DNA from: JAFDZV01 sp966128725 | Lineage (GTDB): Bacteria; Bacteroidota; Ignavibacteria; OLB7 | Length of the DNA stretch: 7,090 nt | Assembly (NCBI GenBank): GCA_966128725.1 | Contig: CBHYLN010000203.1 | Coordinates: 1 to 7,090, forward strand | Direction of reading: 5' to 3' | Shown: positions 1 to 5,600 of the stretch, piece after piece | Numbering within the stretch: the stretch's first letter is position 1 | Layout of the letters: every line of letters begins with the position of its first letter | Notes under the pieces: generated by a model | The model's database searches: none | What the model saw: only the letters and a program-made list of their open reading frames with translations | What the model was told of the DNA's origin: nothing | Position numbers and translations under genes: made by a program

Positions 1-341
1 TCCCGGCAGTAGGCAAGGGCGAACGCGGCATACGTACACAACACGGCAACGTTGGCGGTCAGCTCCCGTTCCCGTTTCGGCAGGCGCCTGGCTCGGGGCT
101 TTTCCGTTGCAGTGGGTTCGATGCCCGCCTCGTGCAGGCGCGCGCGGGCCTGCGTGATCAGCTCGGTCAACAGTCGCGCCAGCTCCGGTGTGTCATCCTC
201 CACCACAGTCAACAGACGGTGTCGCAGCGCCCGCCCTACATGATCGTGTTCCGATCCCGATCGTGCCTTCCGGATCAATTCGCGAAGCATTCCAACGCCA
301 AATACAGCGTGGCGGATCGATTCAAACGTTGGCTCGTACAT
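1..341 (-). CDS. Hypothetical protein, 3' end cut by the window edge
   Basis: An open frame of 113 codons on the minus strand starts at ATG 341-339 and runs off the left edge without a stop. The protein begins MYEPTFESIRHAVFGVGMLR. It has an acidic/Leu-rich, probably helical middle (VVEDDTPELARLLTELITQ), a basic proline-containing stretch (EKPRARRLPKRERE), and a more hydrophobic segment (NVAVLCTYAAFALAY) at the cut end. Codon composition is normal for a G+C-rich genome, whereas overlapping plus-strand frames are Arg/Ser/Cys-rich and look like shadows. An in-frame TAG at 395-393 limits the start; a GTG at 353-351 is an alternative start four codons upstream. Neither start has a convincing Shine-Dalgarno sequence. 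I do not recognise the family. The gene is divergent from the downstream cluster, so it need not be related to it. Confidence 0.6.
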   Translation of the reverse strand, partial: MYEPTFESIRHAVFGVGMLRELIRKARSGSEHDHVGRALRHRLLTVVEDDTPELARLLTELITQARARLHEAGIEPTATEKPRARRLPKRERELTANVAVLCTYAAFALAYCR

Positions 342-462
342 CCCGTGTTCCACTTTTTCCAGGCCATCCCGTTGTTCCCACCGGCGTGTACCCTATTATG
401 CGCCGATACACCATCAACGGGCTCGGTGACAACGTAGATGTTTTTTCGCGGGAGGGTGGAAA

Positions 463-480
463 ATGTACCCCAGATGTACC
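463..480. repeat. Short direct repeat ATGTACC, 11 bp apart
   Basis: ATGTACC occurs at 463-469 and again at 474-480, one helical turn apart, just upstream of the candidate -33 element at 490. The position would suit an activator site, but a 7-mer pair can arise by chance. There is no other support. Confidence 0.15.
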
Positions 481-489
481 ACCCCGTGG

Positions 490-522
490 TTTGAACACAT
501 CTCCGTGGCCGCCATAGCTTTG
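490..522 (+). promoter_or_regulatory. Candidate Bacteroidota-type promoter (TTTG / TAnnTTTG)
   Basis: TTTG at 490-493 and TAGCTTTG at 515-522 match the Bacteroidota primary-sigma consensus (-33 TTTG and -7 TAnnTTTG). The 21-bp spacer is near the usual value. Transcription would begin a few bases after 522, giving a leader of about 70 nt before the first in-frame ATG of the T9SS cargo gene at 598. It lies in the divergent intergenic region and points toward the forward cluster. The match is by eye, and the consensus is best established in Bacteroides, so its use in this lineage is inferred. Confidence 0.4.
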
Positions 523-565
523 CACATCGAATTTCCCGGGCCATGATGGCCCACAGAACCTGCCG

Positions 566-595
566 ACCGTTACGGTTCGGTGAACGGATGATCCG
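566..595. promoter_or_regulatory. Two adjacent odd palindromes before the first forward gene
   Basis: ACCGTTACGGT (566-576) and CGGATGATCCG (585-595) are each perfect inverted repeats of 5+1+5 bases. Their centres are 19 bp apart. They sit between the candidate promoter (490-522) and the ATG at 598, so they would lie in the 5' leader. They could be operator half-sites or small RNA hairpins. The stems are short, so confidence is low. Apart from these and the promoter candidate, I see nothing else in the 342-597 gap. Confidence 0.2.
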
Positions 596-597
596 AG

Positions 598-1593
598 ATG
601 AGAGCACGAATGACCCTTCTGCAGCACGACAACAACGATGGAGCGATGGCGGGCATGGTGCCTGTTGTCTCTCGAAACTTGCTGTTTTGTGCAATTGCCT
701 GTCTTATGGTTTGCCTGCTTGCGCCAGCGGTGCTGCCGGGCCAGACCATCATCAAGCGGCATGTGGTTGCCTCCGGCGGGGGCTCGGCGTCGGGCGCGGC
801 GCACGGCGTGCGCGGCACTATCTCGCAGACCTCGGCGGGCCGGATGGTGCATGATGGCGGCCAGCCGCACGATCTCGGGTTCTGGTACTGGGCCTATCGG
901 CCAACGGTCACCACCGTGGTTTCGATCCCCCGCATCGATGCGGAAATCGGTACGCGCATAACCCTGCCGGTAACCCTTTCCACGTCGCCCGGCCCCACTC
1001 CGTTTACGCCCCGTCCATTCCATGCGCGCATCCGGTTCAACCATACGCTGCTGCACCCGGCCGGTGCCACCGGTGCCTGCACCGCCGATACCGGTGACTG
1101 CGTGATCCAGCTCGACGGCATTGCCCAGAGCGATAACGGGGTGATCGCCAATCTGGAATTTGTTGTGGCGCTGGGCGACTCCGAGGCAACCGCCGTCACG
1201 ATCGATGAATTCGTGTGGGAAAAGAAAGGGGAGGAGCGGATTGCAACCACGCGAGAGCATGGCGAGGTCCGGTTGCTTGGCGTGTGCCGTTCGGGCGGCC
1301 AGGTGCGTCTGATAACAACAGCGGGATCGTTTGCCTCACGGGTTCGCCTTTCGCCAAACCCCGCCCACGGAAGCACGGTGCTGGAGTACGTGGCCTCGGA
1401 GGACGGCCCCGTTTCCGTTCGCCTGGTGGACTTGCTTGGCAACGATGTGGTGCGTCTGGTTGAGACCTCGGCCGAAGCCGCGCGCCTGTACAGGGTTGAT
1501 GCCGACCTGAGCGGTATCGCCAGCGGTACCTACATGGTGGTGTATTCCACTCCCACGCAGATCATAACCGAACGGCTCGTGATCGCTCGATAA
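598..1593 (+). CDS. Secreted protein with type IX secretion C-terminal sorting domain
   Basis: The 331-residue product is predicted to be exported by Sec and then carried across the outer membrane by the type IX secretion system. Residues about 25-48 form a hydrophobic signal segment (RNLLFCAIACLMVCLLAPA), with likely cleavage near G48/Q49. Residues 59-98 hold a Gly/Ser-rich motif (SGGGSASG, GTISQ, then GFWYW). This resembles the 'sGGG..sG.y.l.GtiGQ...GGsy.l.GGFW' segment found at the mature N-terminus of many Bacteroidota-group exported proteins. Residues about 103-230 look like a beta-sandwich, possibly cohesin-like. Residues about 249-331 form the T9SS type A sorting domain: SPNPA (PNP at 253-255), VRLVDLLGNDV, DLSGIASGTYMVVY and the terminal ERLVIAR. 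Start choice is uncertain: in-frame ATGs at 610, 646 and 655 would give a more usual short n-region before the signal core, and none has a well-spaced Shine-Dalgarno. The biological role is unknown; the export route is well supported. Confidence 0.88.
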   Translation: MRARMTLLQHDNNDGAMAGMVPVVSRNLLFCAIACLMVCLLAPAVLPGQTIIKRHVVASGGGSASGAAHGVRGTISQTSAGRMVHDGGQPHDLGFWYWAYRPTVTTVVSIPRIDAEIGTRITLPVTLSTSPGPTPFTPRPFHARIRFNHTLLHPAGATGACTADTGDCVIQLDGIAQSDNGVIANLEFVVALGDSEATAVTIDEFVWEKKGEERIATTREHGEVRLLGVCRSGGQVRLITTAGSFASRVRLSPNPAHGSTVLEYVASEDGPVSVRLVDLLGNDVVRLVETSAEAARLYRVDADLSGIASGTYMVVYSTPTQIITERLVIAR

Positions 1594-1668
1594 ACAACAA
1601 TTGGTCGCGCTTCCCAAACGTAGCACGCACATACATCGCGCCCTGCGCGCATCCTGTTCCAGATACCC

Positions 1669-2532
1669 ATGAACACCTGTACGACAACTTCCATCGGCCA
1701 ACCCGGCAAGGGTTCGGCTGGCCTGCCGCCGCATCGTGCCGCCCTTGCAGGGGCCATGTTTGCCGCTGCCATTCTGGTCGGGATGGCGGTGCCTCTTCGG
1801 GCGCAAAGTGCCAACAGCTCCTACGAAGCGTGGCGCGCCGGCATCGACGCGGCCGTGCATGTGCTTGGCTACACGGCCGAGATGAGCGGCCTTCCTGGCG
1901 TGCCGAGCTGTTGCCCCGAGTACCGGCATGGCACCGGCGACGGGTTCTCGGGCGGCGCATTTCTGCAGGTCGTGTTGCTGCGTGGGCTGGCCGCCGGCCT
2001 TCGCGTGCAGTACGCGATCAGCAACGGCACGCTTGATGCAACCGAGCAGGAACTGGTGACCGCTCAGCGTGATACCGTTACCGCGACGTTCGCGCATACG
2101 ATAACCACGCGGCAGCCGGCCATCACCTCGGAATTCTATCTCAGCTACGATCTCTTCCCCCATGTAAGCGTTACCGCCGGCGTGCGCGCCGATGCCATGC
2201 TGGGCGGAACATTCACCCAGGTGGAGCGGATCGAATCACCCTCGACCATTCTGTTCGAGAACAGGAGCCGGCAGCGGATGATGTTCGACGGATCCATTCC
2301 GCAGGAGCGCTCCGTGTTCCCCGCGATTACGCTCGGCGTGCGCTACGATATCCCACTGAACAGGCGTCGCACCATGATGCTGATGCCGGAAGTGCAGGTA
2401 TGGCAGGGGCTGGGCACACTTGTGGAGGGAACAACGCTTGGTGTGCACGGCGTTCGGTTCGGGCTTGGGCTTGGCTTCGTAACGCTTGGGCACCTGGACG
2501 GGCCATCCCCGCTCAATCCCGGAGAGCAATAA
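1669..2532 (+). CDS. Probable outer-membrane beta-barrel protein
   Basis: The 287-residue product carries a long n-region, then a hydrophobic core (ALAGAMFAAAILVGMAVPL) and a likely signal cleavage at LRA-QS (after residue 45). The mature part of about 242 residues alternates hydrophobic and polar residues in strands rich in Gly and aromatics: GGAFLQVVLLRGLAAGLRVQY, ITSEFYLSYDLFPHVSVTAGVRAD, FPAITLGVRYDIPLN and GVRFGLGLGFVTLG. This fits a small barrel of about eight strands. LPGVPSCCPEY at residues 75-85 contains an adjacent Cys pair, the only cysteines of the mature protein. I believe similar barrels occur in related environmental lineages, some fused to OmpA domains, but no peptidoglycan-binding OmpA domain is present here and the protein ends in a short polar tail. 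ATG 1756 (after AGGGG) is an alternative start but would leave a signal peptide with no basic n-region, so 1669 is preferred. The gene is 75 bp after the T9SS cargo gene on the same strand, with no terminator seen between them. Specific function is unknown. Confidence 0.75.
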   Translation: MNTCTTTSIGQPGKGSAGLPPHRAALAGAMFAAAILVGMAVPLRAQSANSSYEAWRAGIDAAVHVLGYTAEMSGLPGVPSCCPEYRHGTGDGFSGGAFLQVVLLRGLAAGLRVQYAISNGTLDATEQELVTAQRDTVTATFAHTITTRQPAITSEFYLSYDLFPHVSVTAGVRADAMLGGTFTQVERIESPSTILFENRSRQRMMFDGSIPQERSVFPAITLGVRYDIPLNRRRTMMLMPEVQVWQGLGTLVEGTTLGVHGVRFGLGLGFVTLGHLDGPSPLNPGEQ

Positions 2533-2537
2533 TCCCC

Positions 2538-2582
2538 GCGCGGTTACCCGCCGCGCCATGGGCCCTGCACAACGTGCATGGC
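2538..2582. other. Intergenic inverted repeats after the barrel gene
   Basis: Two inverted repeats follow the stop codon at 2530-2532. GCGCGG (2538-2543) pairs with CCGCGC (2551-2556) across a 7-base loop. GCCAT (2555-2559) and GCAC (2567-2570) pair with GTGC (2574-2577) and ATGGC (2578-2582), leaving a bulge on the left arm. The two structures overlap at 2555-2556, so they compete. Neither has a following U tract, so a standard intrinsic terminator is not supported. They could attenuate transcription or stabilise the upstream mRNA end. No Shine-Dalgarno precedes the next start at 2632. Confidence 0.25.
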
Positions 2583-2631
2583 ATTCGACACCGAATTCAA
2601 CAGCATCAACTTTTAGATCCCAGACAAACTC

Positions 2632-5600
2632 ATGGCAATCACACACACCAGTCGCACGCACCAAAGCCATGTGCTGCTGCTGACGATTTCGTTGCTGGCC
2701 GCGATGCTGCTTGTTCGGCACGCCTCGGCACAAACCCCGCTTCCTCGAATGCTCTCGTATCAGGGCGTGTTGGCCGATGGTGCCCGTACGGCCGTTCCCG
2801 ATGGTGCCTACGTCGTGACGTTCCGCATCTACGGGGCGGCCACCGGCGGTGCGCCGATGTGGCAGGAATCACATACGGTGCAGACGGTGGACGGTGTGTT
2901 CGAGACATTGCTGGGCAACACGACCCCGCTTACCATGCCCTTCGACAAGGGGTACTGGCTGAGCATCGAGTTGCAGGGTGAGCCCGAGATGACCCCGCGC
3001 ATGCAGTTCGTGGCCGCGCCGTATGCAATGCATGCGTACGGCGCCGAGACCTCGTTGCTGCTGGACCCCACAGCGCCCGACGTTGTGCATCACATCAACG
3101 GTCTGGACGGCAACGTTGTGCTGATAGGCGAAGGTGCCGCCAGCATCCGTACAAGCGGCGATACGCTTGCGGTGGTGGTGCGCAGCTCGCTGCCAACCGC
3201 CTCGCGCGACGGACAATACGTGCGCTGGAATGCCACCTCGGGAGCATGGGAGGCGGTGGATCTGGGCGTGGCCACCTCGCCGCGTCTGAGCGGAAACGGC
3301 TCGCCAGGTGCGCCGCTGGATATCGCGAAGATGGGTGCCGCCAATGGCCAGCCGCTTGTGTGGGACGATGCTTCGGGCACGTGGAAGCCCGGCAATGCGG
3401 GTGTTGTAACCAAGGCGCCGATTACCGGTGATGGCTCGCCCGGCGCGCCGGTTGCGCTGCAGAGCGGCACCGCCGACGGCCAGGTTCTGGTATGGGATGC
3501 GGCGGCCGGTGCATGGAAGGCAACGCAGAGCCGGGTTGTTGGCGCGCAGGAGATCAGTGGTGCGGGCACCGCCGCCGATCCGCTGCGGCTTGCGCAGCAG
3601 GGCGCCGCTGCCGGCCAGGTGTTGCGCTGGGATTCGGTTGCGAGGGCGTGGCGGCCAGGCCCGTCGATCAGCACTACCACGCCGCCGTTGCGTGGCACGG
3701 GTTCGCCCACCGATCCGCTTGGTCTGGCCAACGGTACCACTGTTTCGTCCATCCTGTACTGGAACGGAACGCAGTGGAAGGGCACAACAGGGCGGGTGCC
3801 GCTGCACGGCGAGGTGCTCCGGTGGAACTCGACGGCCAGAACCTGGGAACCGGCAGGGATGGTAGTGGCCGATAACGGCGACATCGGGGTTGCCGGCGGG
3901 ATGACGATTGGCGGTAATCTGACGGTGAACGGGCTGGAGGTGAATTTGCCGAACGGCTCGATCAGCAACGCCGAGCTTGCCAACTCGCGCATCCGCGTTG
4001 TGTTCGGCGCCGGTATCGCCGGCGACACATCGGTTGCGCTGGGCGGTACGCTTACGATGCGCAATACCGGCGTGCTTACCGTAAAGGGTACGCCCAATCA
4101 GGTTGTGGCCGATACGGTGCGCGGCGATGTGACGCTTGCGCTGGCAAGCGATCTGCGTGTGGACTCCGTAAGCACGATCAATCTGCGCACAAGCGGTAAC
4201 GTGAGCGTTGGCGGCAACCTGGTGGTGAACGGCACTGCGGTCACATTGCCGCCGGGTTCGGTGGACAACAGCGAACTGGCGAATTCGCGGATCCGCGTTG
4301 CCTACGGCGCGGGCATCGCCGGCGATACGTCGGTTGCGCTGGGGGGCACGCTGAACATGGCCAATACGGGCGTGCTTACCGTAAAGGGTACTGCCAATCA
4401 GGTCGTAGCCGATACCACGCGGGGCAACGTGACGCTGTCGTTGCCACAGGATATCCATCGTGATGCCAGGCCGCAGTTCGACGGGCTTACTCTTGACGCC
4501 CTCGCCGCCGGCAGCACTTCGGATACGATCATGGTGACCAGCGGCGGTGTGGTGCAAACCCGCACGACGGCTTCGCTTGCGGCGGGGCTGAGCACATTGC
4601 TCTGGAGCACAACGGGCAACGCTTCCACAACACCGGGGACGCACTATGTCGGCACCTCCGACAACAAGGCCCTTGAGCTGCATGTTGACCATGCCGGCGC
4701 CACGCCAAGCAATGGTCGTGGCCGCGTGATGCGTTACGAGCCCAACAACGCCAGCCCAACGATCATCGGAGGCTTCTCCGGCAATACCGTTACCAGCGGC
4801 CTTGCCGGTGTTACGATCGCCGGTGGTGGCCAGAACGGCGGTGCCAACACGGCAGCCTCGGCCTACAACACGATTTCGGGCGGTTATCGCAATACAATTG
4901 CAACGACATCCGATGCCTCCACAATTGCCGGCGGTTCCGGTAACACGGTTCGTGTTGGCACCACGGGCTCGGTGATCGCCGGTGGCCAGAACAATGTGAT
5001 CGATACCAGCGCTTCCACATCGGTGATTGCCGGCGGTGGCAGCAACCGCATTGCCGTTACGGCCAGCACATCGGTGATCTCGGGCGGTGCGTCGAACGTA
5101 ACACAGTCAACCACAACGGCGATTGCCGGCGGCGACAATAACACGATCGGCGTGAACGCGCGCTGGTCGTCAATCTCCGGCGGGCACAATGGCGCCATTG
5201 CCGATAATGCCTACGAGTCGCACATTGGCGCGGGCGAAGGGAACAAGGTGGGCGCTGGCTCGGTGCGGACTACGATTGGCGGCGGATCGTTCAACGTGGT
5301 GGAGGCAAGCGCCGCCAACAGCACAATCGCGGGCGGCTACGGCAATGTGATTCGCAACAATGCCGACCGTTCCATCATCGGTGGCGGTATGACCAACACC
5401 ATCGACACCGGCGCATCGATCTCCGTGATCGGCGGCGGCTTTACCAACACTATCGGAAAAAGCTCCTCCAACGCCGTCATCATTGGCGGATCAACCAACG
5501 CGGTGGGAACAAGCTCCAGCAACGCAACTATCAGCGGCGGCTCGAACCAGACCATCCGCGCAACAACAACACGCGCAACCATCGGCGGCGGCCAGAGCAA

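Noticed and set aside
395..432. Sigma70-like pair on the minus strand (TTGTCA at 432-427, CATAAT at 400-395)
   Set aside because: The gap of 26 bp is far from the usual 17 bp, and the lineage probably uses a different consensus.
441..446. Run of six T as a phase-variation tract or terminator tail
   Set aside because: It is too short for slippage-based switching and has no stable stem immediately upstream.
52..517. Plus-strand frames at the left edge (52-243, 132-437, 188-517)
   Set aside because: They are Ser/Arg/Cys-rich or unstructured and overlap the better-supported minus-strand coding frame.
322..1260. 312-residue minus-strand frame covering the intergenic region and the T9SS cargo gene
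   Set aside because: It overlaps a gene with a clear signal peptide and sorting domain, has low-complexity Arg/Gly/His composition, and shows no recognisable motif.
2869..4692. 607-residue open frame on the minus strand
   Set aside because: It lies antisense to the giant gene and its product is rich in Arg, His and Cys with no domain pattern; G+C-rich third positions and repeats in the real gene keep this frame open.
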